A stretch of 64,000 bases of DNA, taken from positions 16,290,822 through 16,354,821 of the forward strand of contig CAIIXF020000008.1 of the NCBI GenBank assembly GCA_903813345.2. Reading direction: 5' to 3'. The first letter of the stretch is position 1. Every line of letters starts with the position of its first letter. The stretch is from Owenia fusiformis (lineage: Eukaryota; Annelida; Polychaeta; Sabellida; Oweniidae). Below the pieces are notes generated by a model. It was not told where the DNA came from. It searched no databases and worked only from the letters and a program-made list of their open reading frames with translations. The translations under genes were made by a program, and so were the position numbers. This document shows positions 1-11,952 of the stretch, one piece after another.

Positions 1-1440
1 GTATGACAGTGACTGACAGGGTATGTTACAACATATGACATTGAGTGACACGGTATGTTAGTAGATATAACAGTGAGTGACAGGGTATGTTACAAGCTAT
101 GACAGTAAGTGACATGGTATGCTACAACGAATGACAGTGACTGACAGGGTATGTTACAACATATGACAGTGACTGACAGGATATGTTACAACATTTAGCA
201 TTGAGTGACATGGTATGTTACAAGATATAACAGCGAGTGACAGGGTATTTTACAAGTTTTGACTAAGTGACATGGTATGCTACAACGTATGACAGTGACT
301 GAGAGGGTATGTTACAACATATGACATTGAGTGACACGGTATGTTAGTAGACATAACAGTGAGTGACAGGGTATGTTACAAGCTATGACAGTAAGTGACA
401 TGGTATGCTACAACGTATGACAGTGACTGACAGGGTATATTACAACATATGACATTGAGTGACACGGTATGTTACAACATATAACATTGAGTGACAGGGT
501 ATGTTACAAGCTATGACAGTAAGTGACATGGTATGCTACAACGTATGACAGTGACTGACAGGGTATGTTATGACATATGACATTGAGTGACATGGTATGT
601 TACCACATATATGAGTGAGTGACAGGGTATGTTACAAGCTATGACAGTAAGTGTCATGGTATGCTACAACATATGACAGTGACTGACAGGATATGTTATA
701 ACATATGACATTGAGTGACATGGTATGTTACAACATATAAGAGTGAGTGGCAGGGTATGTTACAAGCTATGACAGTGAGTGTCATGGTATGCTACAACGT
801 ATGACAGTGACTGACAGGGTATCATATGTTATAACATATGACATTGAGTGACACGGTATGTTACAACATATAACAGTGAGTTACAAGGTATGTTACAAGC
901 TATGACAGTAAGTGACATGGTATGCTACAACGTATGACAGTGACTGACAGGGTATCATATGTTATGACTTAGACATTGAGTGACACGGTATGTTACAACA
1001 TATAACAGTGAGTGACATGGTATGTTACAAGATATGAAAGTGAGTGATGCGGTGATGATACAAAATATGGCAATGAGTGACAAGGTGTTAAAAGATCTGA
1101 CAGTTAGTGATATGGTATATTATGAGGTATGACAGTACAACATTGTATGTAACATATGAAAGTGAGTCACATGAAATGTTACAAGTTACAACATTGAGTA
1201 ATATGGTATGATACCACATCTGACAGTGAGTGACATATGTTACGAGATCAGACAGTAAGTGACATTATATGTAACTAGATCAGACAGTAAGTGACATTAT
1301 ATGTTACTAGATCAGACAGTAAGTGACATTATATGTTACTAGATCAGACAGTAAGTGACATTATATGTAACAAGATCAGACAGTAAGTGACATTATATGT
1401 TACTAGATATGACAGTAAGTGACATGGTATGTTCCATGAT
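1..1440. repeat. Satellite array, about 32-bp unit
   Basis: A tandem array of a degenerate unit of about 32-33 bp built on 'gacagtgagtgacatggtatg' plus 'ttacaagatat'. Units differ by single substitutions and small gaps, and neighbouring pairs alternate between 'acaacgtatgacagtgactg' and 'acaagctatgacagtaagtg', so a two-unit higher-order pattern is visible. The last part (about 1240-1430) is a more homogeneous block with 'agatcagacagtaagtgac'. The array starts before the window. The same satellite returns at about 2150-2600, 4080-4135 and 4709-5560. No gene is seen. Confidence 0.9.
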
Positions 1441-2150
1441 ATGACTTGTTAACTTAGGCATTTTTGAAGATTCTTGGCTCCAGAACTTAGAAGCCTTCTA
1501 CCAAAAGTGTCATTAGACAGAGTGCCATGCTTATAGTATCCATATACCAATTATGGACAAAATTGCTCCACTACTTTTCGGGTTATAGTAAAATACGTTA
1601 AAATGGCGGCAATTTTTCAAAATGGTGGCCATTTTTCAAAATGTCCACCTTCTATTAAAAGTGTCATTAGACAGTGTGCCATGCTTATGGTATTCACATT
1701 CCAAATATGAACAAAATTGCTCAACTACTTTTCAAGTTATAGTAAAATACGTTAAAATGGCGGCCATTTTTCAAAATGGCCGCCTTCTACCAAAAGTGCC
1801 ATTAGACAGTGTGCCATGCTTATAGTATCCACATACCAAATATGAACAAAATCGCTCCACTACTTTTCGAGTTATAGTAAAATATGTTAAAATGACGGCC
1901 ATTTTTTAAAATGGCCGCCTTCTATCAAAAGAGTCATTAGACAGTGTGCCATGCCTATAGTATTCATATTCCAAATATGAACAAAATTGCTCCACTACTT
2001 TTCAAGTTATAGTAAAATACGTTAAAATGGCGGCCATTTTTCAAAATGGCCACCTTCTACCAAAAGTATCATTAGACAGTGTGCCATGCTTAAAGTATTC
2101 ATATACCAAATATGAAGAAAATAGCTCCACTACTTTATGGCCACTTTTCA
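1441..2150 (+). repeat. 135-bp ATGGCGGCCAT tandem repeat (family A), short array
   Basis: About five units of roughly 135 bp. Each holds a palindromic block such as AAAATGGCGGCCATTTT, then a conserved stretch with 'cattagacagtgtgccatgc', 'ccaaatatgaacaaaat' and 'ctccactacttttc'. The phrase 'gtgccatgc' recurs near 1519, 1677, 1813, 1948 and 2083. The same unit forms the large array at 13.5-16.4 kb in the opposite orientation and the arrays near 53.1 and 55.3 kb. Here the array sits inside the 32-bp satellite. Confidence 0.9.
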
Positions 2151-2600
2151 AAAATGAAAGTCAGTGACATGGTATGATACATGATATGACATTGAGTGCC
2201 ATTGTATGTTACAAATATGATTGTAAGTGACATGGTATGTTTCAAGATATGACAATGAGTGACATGGTGTTACAAGATATGACAGTGAGTAACACAGTAT
2301 GCTACATGATTTGACAGTGAGTTACGTAGTATGATCAAGATATGGCAATGAGTGACATGGTGTTATAAGATCTGACAGTGAGTGACATGGCATATTACAA
2401 GGTATGACAGTAAGTGACATGGTATGTTTCAAGATATGACAGTGAGTGACATGGTATGTATAACAAATGCCAGTGACTGACATGGTATGTTACATGATAT
2501 GACAGTCTGTGACATGGTATGATACATAATATGACAGTGTGTGACGTTGTATGTTACAAAATATGACAGTGAGTGGCATGGTATGTAACAACAAGGCATT
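2151..2600. repeat. Satellite array, about 32-bp unit (second block)
   Basis: The same 'gacagtgagtgacatggtatg' satellite as at 1-1440, more degenerate. It resumes directly after the family A block, so family A sits within or between blocks of this satellite. It ends where 'aaggcattaacatgac' begins, a short motif shared with repeats near 49.7 and 50.97 kb. Confidence 0.85.
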
Positions 2601-2619
2601 AACATGACAAAATGTCACC

Positions 2620-3910
2620 ACCTAAAACAATTTGGTCAATTTAAAGCAAGTTGGAAAATACCTTTTGACCTTGAGAAGGTCATTGAAGGTCAAAGGTCAA
2701 ATCTAAAGTCAGATTTGAACTTCTAAGAACTTGTAAAGTCAAATTTGAACTTTTGAAAAGATGTAGATGATTTTGAAAAAAAAATTTGGTCAATTTGAAG
2801 CAAGTTGAAAACAGACCTTTTTGACCTTTTTTGACCTTGAGAAGGTCATTAAAGGTCAAATGTCAAATCAAAAGTCAGATTTGAATTTCTGAGAACATGT
2901 AGATGATTTTGAAAAAAAAAATTAGTCAATTTGAAGCAAGTTGAAAAAGACCTTTTTGACCTTTTTTGACCTTGAGAAGGTCATTGAAGGTCAAATGTCA
3001 AATCTAAAGTCATATTTGAATTTCTGAGAACATGTAGATGATTTTGAAAAAAAATTTAGTCAATTTGAAGTAAGATGAAAAAATACCTTTTTGACCCTTT
3101 TTGACATTGAGAAGGTCATTGAAGGTCAAATGTCAAATCTAAAGTCAGATTTGAATTTCTGAGAACATGTAGATGATTTTGAAAAAAAAATTTAGTCAAT
3201 TTGAAGCAAGTTGAAAAAAGACCTTTTTGACCTTTTTTGACTTTGAGAAGGTCATTGAAGGTCAAATGTCAAATCTAAAGTCAGATTTGAATTTCTGAGA
3301 ACATGTAGATGATTTTGAAAAAAAAATTTAGTCAATTTGAAGCAAGTTGAAAAAAGACCTTTTTGACCTTTTTTGACTTTGAGAAGGTCATTGAAGGTCA
3401 AATGTCAAATCTTAAGTCAAATCTAAAGTCAGATTTGAATTTCTGAGAACACGTAGATGATTTTGAAAAATTTTTTTAGTCAATTTGAAGCAAGTTGAAA
3501 ACAGACTTTTTTGACTTTTTTGACCTTGAGAAGGTCAAATGTCAAATCTTAAGTCAGATTTGAATTTCTGAGAACACGTAGATGATTTTGAGAAAAAAAA
3601 TTTAGTCAATTTGAAGCAAGTTGAAAACAGACCTTTTTGACCTTTTTTGACCTTGAGAAGGTCATTGAAGGTCAAATGTCAAATCTAAAGTCAGATTTGA
3701 AGGTCAAATGTCAAATCTAAAGTCAAATCTAAAGTCAGATTTGAATTTCTGAGAACATGTAGATGATTTTGGAAAAAATTTAGTCAATGTGAAGCAAGTT
3801 GAAAAGACCTTTTTGACCTTGAGAAGGTCATTGAAGGTCAAATGTCAAATCTAAAGTCAGATTTGAACTTCTGAGAACATGTAGATGATTTAGAAAAAAA
3901 TTGAAGTCAG
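2620..3910. repeat. Tandem array, about 135-150-bp unit rich in AGGTCA half-sites
   Basis: About nine units containing 'agtcaatttgaagcaagttg', 'gacctttttgacc', 'gagaaggtcattgaaggtca' and 'gatttgaatttctgagaac'. The core 'gagaaggtca' recurs near 2673, 2831, 2975, 3113, 3246, 3382, 3522, 3655 and 3816. Most units carry TGACCT in everted and AGGTCA in direct arrangement, the half-site sequence of nuclear-receptor elements. No coding potential is seen. Confidence 0.85.
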
Positions 3911-3954
3911 TCTAAACAGTATTTGTTAAGTTATAGGAAGTTGTAAGAAATTGT

Positions 3955-4080
3955 TACAGACGCCGGACGCCAACCTCCAACCACCAACCGCCAACCACCA
4001 ACCGCCAACCACCAACCGCCGTCGCAAAAAACGGAGACCATAACAATATGTCACCACTTTTGGTGGTGACATAATAAATG
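3955..4080. repeat. CCAACC-rich microsatellite and short hairpin
   Basis: A run of 'ccaaccaccaaccg' units at about 3965-4020 is followed by a short inverted repeat. Its arms are 4048-4057 (ATGTCACCAC) and 4063-4072 (GTGGTGACAT). A related hairpin after 'gttggagactt' occurs near 51.1 kb and a decayed form near 49.84 kb, so this is a dispersed element end. Confidence 0.6.
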
Positions 4081-4133
4081 ACAGTGAGTGACATGGTATG
4101 TCACATAATATGACAGTCTGTGACATGGTATGA

Positions 4134-4708
4134 TATATATATCTTTTATTGACTCTTTAGATGTCATGACCTGACATATTAGTCATTACAAAATGAAATT
4201 TCACAAAACTACACTACACTACACTAATATATACAATTTATACAAAAACTTGTTATTTACATATATGTTATAATATACTTTAGGTGTGATGCATCCAAAA
4301 TGTTAATCTCCAGGCAAGTTTAAGTTTTTGAATGATTTTGTAATAAAACTTCCAACTTGCTTTTGCACATATTTATCTTTTGAAGATATTAACATAATGA
4401 ATGTATTTTCAGGATCATGTTGATCAACATTAATTTTGCTAGTGATGTTGTCAAACAATATTTTTCTATTTTCTCTATGTAAATGGCATTTAATCATGAA
4501 ATGAACCTCATTTTCTATTTTCCCACAAAAGTTACATAATCTTTCAAATTCAGGTTTTGGCCGTGGTTTAACATGTCTACCCAGTTCTATTTGTAATTTA
4601 TGTGAACTTAATCTCAGTTGTGAAATTGATTGCCTGTGATTTTTGTTTTGAAGGCTTAAATATTGTTCTCTTTCAAAAGTTGTTTTGAATTTAATGTATG
4701 TTCTTAAA
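4134..4708 (-). pseudogene. 3' fragment of a non-LTR retrotransposon (reverse transcriptase C-terminus)
   Basis: Read on the minus strand, 4707 down to 4303 is open for about 134 codons and ends at a stop. It encodes the typical C-terminal tail of LINE reverse transcriptases: a 'FKTTFEREQYL' segment, then 'LRLSSHKLQIELGR', then a zinc-finger-like CxxC...H...C cluster (CNFCGKIENEVHFMIKC). The rest of the polymerase is missing, so this is a 5'-truncated copy, as is usual for LINEs. The 3' untranslated part runs to about 4134. Both flanks are the 32-bp satellite, so it probably inserted into that array. The clade (jockey-, CR1- or L2-like) cannot be settled from this fragment. Confidence 0.7.
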
Positions 4709-5560
4709 ACTGGGTTGACAGTGAGTGATGTGGTATGTTACAAGATATGACAGTGAGTGACACAGTATGTTACAAGATATGAAAGTCTGTTACATGGTAT
4801 GATACAAGATTTGACAGTGAGTGACATGGTTTGTTACAAGATATGACAGTCAGTGGAATGGAATGATATAAGATATAACATTGAGTGACACAGTATGTTA
4901 CAAGATATGACATTGAGTGACATATGTTACAAGATCAGACAGTAAGTGACATTGTATGTTACAAGATATGACAGTCTGTGACATGGTATGATACATGATA
5001 TGACAGTGAGTGACATGGTACGATACAAGATATGACAGTGAGTGGCATGGTATGTCACATGATATGACAGTTTGTGACATTGAATGATACATGATATGAC
5101 ATTGTATGTTACAAGATATGTCAGTGAGAAACATGGTATGTTACAAGATATGACAGTGAGTGACATGGTACGATACAAAATATGACATTGAGTGACATGG
5201 AATGTAACAAGATATGACAGTGAGTGACATGGTATGATACAAAATATGACATTGAGTGACATGGAATGTAACAAGATATGACAGTGAGTGACATGGTATG
5301 ATACAAAATATAACATTAAGTGACATGGTATGTTACAAGATATGACAGTGAGTGGCATGGATTGTTACAAGGTATGACAGTAAGTGACACAGTATTTTAC
5401 AAGATATGACAATGAGTTACACGGTGAGTTACGATATATGACAGTGAGTGACACGGTATGTTACAAGATATGACAGGGGGTGACATGGTTTGACACATGA
5501 TATGACAGTCAGTGATATGATGGTATGATACAAGATATGACATTGAGTGACAAATACAGT
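4709..5560. repeat. Satellite array, about 32-bp unit (third block)
   Basis: A continuation of the 32-bp 'gacagtgagtgacatggtatg' satellite beyond the LINE fragment. Its minus strand is open in several frames because unit length and base content avoid stops, giving apparent ORFs rich in 'SYHVTHCHIL'. These are repeat artefacts. Confidence 0.9.
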
Positions 5561-5905
5561 AATCAGTCCTAAACTGATTAGCTGAATTGACTGATTTGGC
5601 TTGAAATCTGTAGCCTAGACAAGATTTATCGGGATGACTGCCCAACGGCCTATGCATTGACCAGCAAACTGATTACTATTTAGCACCCAAGTGTCTGATA
5701 ATAAGTCATCAAAATTTAGGGCCCTTACCTCTGTCTGTTGTTTGAAAAATAAATCAGTCTGACTCTCTGTGATAAAGTCGTGTGTTGAAAAACTGGATTA
5801 TACATTCTTACTGCACCATCCCACTTTTTCCATCCTTGCTCATCCTGAAGCAGATAATACAAAATGCATCAGCATATGTCTAATAATAATTAATAAACAA
5901 GCAGA
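5561..5905. other. No gene seen
   Basis: Unique-looking AT-rich sequence between the satellite mosaic and a MITE. A degenerate 'cctaaactgattagctgaattgactg' stretch lies near 5580. No exon with convincing splice sites was found. Confidence 0.4.
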
Positions 5906-6132
5906 GCAGGCCCGTAGCCAGGGGGTGGGAGCAGGGGGTGGGAGCGGAGGGAGGGGCAGCTCCACTCCAGGCAGAAATTCTTTTAAAATCATATAGTTTT
6001 TTCTTGTTCACTATTCTGAGCACTTTTCGCAAGATTTTTTGCCAAAACTGTCAAAAAGCTCCCCCCTGCCTAGAAAAAAAGTCCCCTTTGGTAAAACCAC
6101 TCCCCCTAGGTAAATCCTGGCTACGGGCCTGC
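5906..6132. mobile_element. MITE with GGCCCGTAGCCAGG termini
   Basis: A 227-bp element bounded by an exact 17-bp inverted repeat: GCAGGCCCGTAGCCAGG at 5906-5922 and its reverse complement at 6116-6132. The interior is G-rich near the left end and C-rich near the right, partly complementary. It encodes no transposase. Flanking GCAG-like sequence hints at a target duplication, but its length is unclear. Confidence 0.75.
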
Positions 6133-8309
6133 AGGGTATACAATGATCATTAATGAGCAATCATATGCATGCATAATTGGTAATTGTCTCAGTCACATGA
6201 TATAAAGTTTATACTATTATCAAGTTACAACCCTTACAATTTATACAAGTCAAACATATACAAACATGAAATCAAGCCAATGTTATATACATGAGAACTT
6301 GCTTCTTGTTTCACACCGAGACATCTGGTCTCAGTTTCCAGGAACGTAGTCATGACTTCATGATAAAACATTCGATGATTATCGTCTGGTCCGGAAAATA
6401 TTTGTGAAAATGCATTTCATATGATGTATTTTTATCGTTTGTGCAAATACATGTGAAGAAGAATGTCAAATAAAGCTGAAATGATGTGTTTAAAATGGGA
6501 CCCTGTATTAATTTATTACCCAGATGTATAAAAAATCTGTACCCGGAAGTTGAGCTTGATGTAGAATATTGCTGTCACTCTGAACTATCGCGTCTATTGG
6601 ACCATAGGCGTTGCCAGGGGAGTATAATCAAACCCATAACCAATAAAAATAGAATCATGAGATAAAAGAAGAAAATAACTTTAAAATGCTTTTTATGATT
6701 TTCTAGCTCAAGTTGCATCAATTTTGAAAAATTCTTAGACACAAATTGGCTTGCTTTATGCCACGATCGCACCCCCCCCCTGCCTGAAAACTGGCTAAGC
6801 CCCTGGACCTACTATTACTACTCATAATACTAGTAATCACCCTCCCCAGGGGTCAGGGATAATCAAGTTACCTGCAAACGTACAAGGCCTGCCATTGAAC
6901 ATGAAGATTTCTGAAAGTAGCAATAGAACTGTTGTAGTCGTCTAGACACTGGTTATTCTTCTTATCTTTCAATCTCTTTTATCTTTAGATCACAGCAAGT
7001 CTCTCAGGCTGATACTTCATCCTTAGGCTCTGTCTGTAAGAAAAATGGACTAAAGGTCAAAACAGAACTCTTTTATAACAATTCAAAAAGATTAAAAAAT
7101 CCTCATGCTTTTTTAATTTCCTGTTTGGTGTAAAGGATAGGTATCGATAAGGTGAACTGAATTCAACAATGTTTTTCTCTTCAACTAATTACATTATTGA
7201 AAACATTATGTAGAAAACACGGTCCTTTATGTAATGTTGACTGATTGACAACAATTTAATGCAAAAACTACTTAAATATATTTCATATAACTGTTTTTGT
7301 TAACAATTGTTTTTTAGTGCAATTGTTTTTTGTTCCTTTCTACCAATTCTTGAGAATGAAATAAAATGTCTTTCCGAACCTTGTTGGAACAAAATAGCAC
7401 ATACAACATTTTCTTAAACCTCTCAATATTATAGTTATACAAAGGAGATTTTGGTTGATTTAACAAAGAGTATTCAAAAAATTAAAACAACCCCCCCCCC
7501 AAAAAAATAGATTAAAATTAAGATAAACCTTTTATTTCATTAACAAGATACTTTTTAAAAATCAACCAATCTTTCCTTTGTACAATTACACCATTGACCT
7601 AAACACCTAAACACCTAACACGTTTATGTGGTTTTGTTTCAATGAGGTTTGGTTAGATGTTTCATTTCATTTATGATGTAACATGAAATGTGGAACACAA
7701 ACAAGCACAAACTCATATTTTACAGTATATTTGTTTTGTAATTTCAAGAGCTACAAAAAGGGGGGGGGGAAAGCCCCAGAGCTTCAGCGATGACTGACAT
7801 AATATGTTTCTTGCATACCACCTTCGTTTGCGCAAATTCTCACAAGTTAATTTTCGAACATAGCGCGTTGTCATGATGTTTAAATCGATGTAAACATAAT
7901 CTTTACATATTTCTTTATCTTGATGTGAAAAACCAAGCTATGGTATTGGTTAATACGCCAGGAATCAACATAATATTATTCGAAGTGTTATTAGAAAATT
8001 TTGAAATCGCCATTTTTGTTTATCGATTTGGACCAATCAGAGGTGTATGTCATCTCAGTACAGGTTTTCATTATAAGCATATGTCATCTTTGAACTCTGG
8101 TGTTAATCCCCCTATTAGCTACAAACAGAAATAAACCCGCGAATACTTGGCATAAAATGCTAAATGTAATATTTCCAATAAATATGATTTAATCCAATAT
8201 TCACACATAGCTAGGCAAGCTGTGTCCGATTCCAGCAAATCCGAACAGAGTATTCACATAATGAACAGTGTGTGAAATATCAATAAAACATGCAAGGTCA
8301 CTAGTTAAA
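6133..8309. other. No gene recognised
   Basis: AT-rich sequence with poly-C/poly-G tracts (about 6771, 7491, 7759). The phrase 'gtcgtctagacactg' near 6939 recurs near 10138, so it is part of a diverged dispersed repeat. I see no coding exon I can defend. Confidence 0.4.
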
Positions 8310-8620
8310 CAGTTTTCATGGTGATGAATTGATTTTTCACAATGGATTTGATGACTTGCCAACTCGACCCTTGCAAAGAACTTTTCATTGAAAATGTGTT
8401 CTTTTTACTAATTTAATTCCTGTGAGATGTTTTTATAAAAAATTGCAATGTGTGAAAAGAATTTAAACCCAAGACTCAATGCATTGTAGCTGCTTCATTC
8501 CACTCAAGAGTTGTTTCCTAATCTTTGCATTCCCACTGCGCAGTCATGCAAAGGTTTGGGAACAACACTTGTATGATTCAGCAAACAATGCATTGAGTCT
8601 TGGGCTTAAATCCTTTAATC
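8310..8620. repeat. Dispersed repeat with internal stem (copy 1)
   Basis: Homologous to 27840-28150: both contain 'cttgacccttgcaaa'-type sequence, 'cattgaaaatatgtt'-type sequence, 'ttcattccactca' and 'gggcttaaatcctt'. In this copy a stem of about 23 bp forms between about 8464-8486 and 8586-8609 around CCAAGACTCAATGCATTG. It is probably a non-autonomous foldback element. The 93-codon ORF across it is not a gene. Confidence 0.65.
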
Positions 8621-8966
8621 ACACATCAGCATTCGATGTTTTATTCCACATTTATACATTTTTTGCATGTTTAGAATTTTGCTGCTGTCCTAAATTGAGT
8701 CGCATGTTATTTTTAAAATTAGGAATCACTTCTCAACATTGTCCACATCTTTCAGTTTAGCACAAAGAGTGCACTTATGTACCTAGAAAAGACTTTAAAG
8801 AAGATTTTTTTGTAAAATGTATAAAAAGGAGAAAATTTAGTGAGAAAATTGACCTTCTGTCACTGAATTTTCTCATTTTTTACACATTTTACAAAACATA
8901 TCTTCTCACCAGACTGTGATTCACACTCTCTTCTAAAGACAATCCCCTTGCCTTGGCAGAAAATTG

Positions 8967-9622
8967 ATTATTTCGGCTTTGTATAAAAAATCTCCTACCT
9001 CATACCCACCTACGTGAGACATAACACAGGCCTGTCAACTGTCCCGCAATTTGCGTATTTGTCACGCATTTGCTGAAGAATTCGAAGTCACGCCAGTTAT
9101 TTTTGCGTGACAGAAAATGTCACGCAAATACGCATTTTACCTGGTAATTGTCACGCAAAAATATTTCTGTAGAAAAATTTCAAAAAAAGTTCGTCTGCAC
9201 AGCAAAAATACGAACGCCGAAAAAAAACGTACGCATTTCGTTCGGACTTTTCACGCGAATTACGGATATGTCACGCATTCCGTTCGAAAATTTCTGTACC
9301 TACCCCACGGTCGTTAGTTAGTTATTCCCCTGGAACGCCCTCGGGTCATGTCACATTACAATGCACCGAGGGCATTCCAGGGGAATAACTAACTAACGAC
9401 CGTGGGTATAAGCCAGATAAAGAAATTGAAAGAAAGTGTGCTAAAATCGAACCCAGCTGGGCTGTTGTAGCAACTTGCTATCAAGGGTCGTTACAAATGC
9501 ATCTATAATTCATCAAACTAAGATCTTTAAAATAGAACCCTTCAAAGACTGTATCATGTCCAACATACGTGGGTAGGTGGGTATGACGTAGGTTTTTTTA
9601 TACAAAGCCGATTATTTCAAAA
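8967..9622. mobile_element. Inverted-repeat element enclosing a 41-bp hairpin
   Basis: The left end 'gattatttcggctttgtata' near 8967 is matched in reverse complement near 9603-9622, followed inward by 'catacccacctac' on both sides, giving arms of about 50 bp. The interior has many 'tcacgca/tgcgtgac' motifs and the separate hairpin at 9304-9406. No protein is encoded, so it looks like a non-autonomous DNA element. Confidence 0.65.
9304..9406. repeat. Near-perfect 41-bp stem-loop
   Basis: Bases 9304-9344 pair with 9366-9406, leaving a 21-base loop. Only one position is mismatched: C against A on the plus-strand RNA, G-U on the minus-strand RNA. The stem contains 'ggtcgttagttagttattcc'. It could be a palindromic transposon core, a cruciform-former or a small-RNA precursor. 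Confidence 0.85.
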
Positions 9623-10794
9623 TCATGCAGTTTTTCCAACTGCCAGATCGAGGAGCTAACAACATGAACAAGGGGGGCCCAGAGTCACATTCTACAAAAA
9701 AATTTGAAGCCCATTTATAGATAATATTGCCTAAACAGTTGTAAAAGGCCAAGAAGTCCAAGTTTCGCCAAACAAAAGTCCAGTCTTGGAGGCCCAGCAA
9801 AAATTTTTGGCCAAATATGTTTTGGGGCCCTTGAAAACTTTTCTGGGCCCACTCAAGGGGGGTATCTACTAGCCCCCTGGACCCGCACTTTCACAGTTCT
9901 AAAATGTGAACTTACCAAAACTTGGCTAAGAATTGGATCTTTAACCCCCCCCACACAGAATAGGCCTATAGATCTACAGGCAAGTTAGGCTAGATCTAGC
10001 CTAGGCCCTAGACCTGCTGCGAAATTCAAAGTGCAATGCAAGTGCCTGCCTGGGCTGCCACTGAAGAACTTGAATATTTCTCTGACTCCCAAAACTAAAG
10101 TCTGTATCACAAGATAGTCTAGACCGTAGGCTACTTAGTCGTCTAGACACTGCCGTCTGCCTAACATTCCTATCTTTGAATCAATCTCTAGATCATATTC
10201 GCAGACATTCTGGCGGGACGTGAGAGATCTCGGCATGTCAAACTTGAATTGTTACATTCAGAACGAATTAACATTTTAGGCTCGCTTTTTAACAGATCAA
10301 CTAAAAAATCTTACAATAAATTATTTTTTGATAATTATATAAAATCATAACTGATACTCAGAGACTCTATTAGGAGGTTTATTCACCATTTAATTTTTCT
10401 CTCTCTTGTTTTCGAAAGATTATGTTACACATATAGTTTGACGTCTAGACTACCCCATAGCTACAAAAATTCAACGTTTCTGAAAAGTATTTCTTCAACA
10501 TTTTACAATTTAAAACTGTTAACTATCCACTCAGTGGGAAGAAGCACTACCTTAGACATGATAGGAGCTGCAGTATTAGTCGTACGACGACGACTAAACT
10601 TCCAAGGTAGGCTAGTCAATTTCTTTGCTGTTTTTCATTTCCAATTTTGAACTTCAATTTGGGGACTTTTCTTGAACTTGTGGATGTCTCAAATAGATCT
10701 ACAGGCCTGTCAACCTGGGAGCACCTAAATAAGTAACTTACAAATGTTGAACATCTTCCTTCAAATTGTGAACACCTGGTCCAAATCTAAACAC
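9623..10794. other. No confirmed gene
   Basis: Unique or old repeat sequence. A possible weak exon lies near 10414-10606, ending at 'caag|gtaggct', with no clear acceptor or recognisable product. I do not call it. Confidence 0.35.
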
Positions 10795-10802
10795 CTTGGT
10801 CC

Positions 10803-11944
10803 TAGTGTTGTCGCGATTAATCCATACATCGCGATATACATGTACATCACCAAAGCTGATTCTGGCGATGCATCGATGTCTGAAACAAAACATCGATGTT
10901 TTTGAAAAAAATTTATTTGCTAAAAATCACCCTTTCTTATCTTATTTTGACGCAAATCGCTTACCTTTCTGATGTCTTATTTCATTTTCCAATGTTTTCT
11001 GATATTCTTTCGCTTTAACACTGTTTTAGCTAGTCGCAATGAACCATTAATCTAAAAAAAATTTACTTTACTTTCATTTCACCGTTACTAGAAGTTCCCG
11101 GATGTACCAGCGTTAGTGGTTGGAAGACTGACTCGTGTACTCGAGTTTTACTCTCATTTGTCCTAAAAATCAATTGATCGAGTTGAAAACTTGAACTCGC
11201 GATTTGAAATGTTTACCAAAAATTATTATTCACTCGTTTTCACCTTACCTTGACTCGCGATTCGTCTCTCCTATTCGCAATTTCCATGCTTATAGTTGTA
11301 ATGTTCTGCTTATAATCTGTATAGAAAACAACTTATTTTCTATTTAATGCCATGTGCGGAAGACAAACATACTCGGATTTTATTCTGCGTTCGTTATTTT
11401 TATGCAAAAGTTTCATTTCCGGTTTGATGCATTCTGGGAATATCCAACAGCCGGGAATTTTAAAATATTTGTCTACCGCGGTGCATCCTGGAACTTTCTG
11501 GATTGACGAAGTTTGTTTTCACTATTTATTCTGTAAGTTTTACTATCTATAGGGGACTAGGGGTGAACTTTAGCGATCTATAGGGATGTGCAATACGATT
11601 TAGACAATAAAAAGTATAGAGGCACTTGAAAGACTTGATCAAATTGATGAATTCTGCCGCTACTTCGGAAACTGAAACCGGAAGTAACTCAACTAAGTCA
11701 AATTGCGATTATAATCGTGGTTTTTCATGGCCCACTCGAGTGGAGATTTTCAGGCGAGTCCGACCACTAACCAGCGTATTCTTATTAATTTGTTCTGTTT
11801 GGTATTTTAGTGCATTAGCATTCAGGATTTCAGTGCACTTTTCTCGGACTTTTTCTCGATGTACATCGTGATGTGCAAATATGTTTACTAACTGAAAATT
11901 GCCGATGCATCGATGTACGATAAACGCACATCGTGACAACACTA
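10803..11944. mobile_element. Non-autonomous hAT-like DNA transposon with 8-bp target duplication
   Basis: The element begins TAGTGTTGTCGCGAT and ends with ATCGTGACAACACTA, imperfect inverted repeats. It is flanked on both sides by the identical 8-mer CTTGGTCC (10795-10802 and 11945-11952). An 8-bp target duplication with TAGTGTTGTC-type ends is characteristic of hAT elements. Subterminal 'gatgcatcgatg' motifs occur near both ends. No transposase frame remains in the 1142 bp, so it would need one in trans. Confidence 0.85.
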
Positions 11945-11952
11945 CTTGGTCC

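Noticed and set aside
4898-5657. Repetitive minus-strand ORFs ('SYHVTHCHIL')
   Set aside because: Satellite-encoded; no start context or domain.
8479-8760. 93-codon ORF
   Set aside because: Lies across a dispersed repeat that also occurs at 27840-28150 without the ORF.
10414-10606. Possible exon ending 'caag|gtaggct' with 'MIGAAVLVVRRRLNFQ'
   Set aside because: No good acceptor, no ATG at a sensible place and no recognisable domain.
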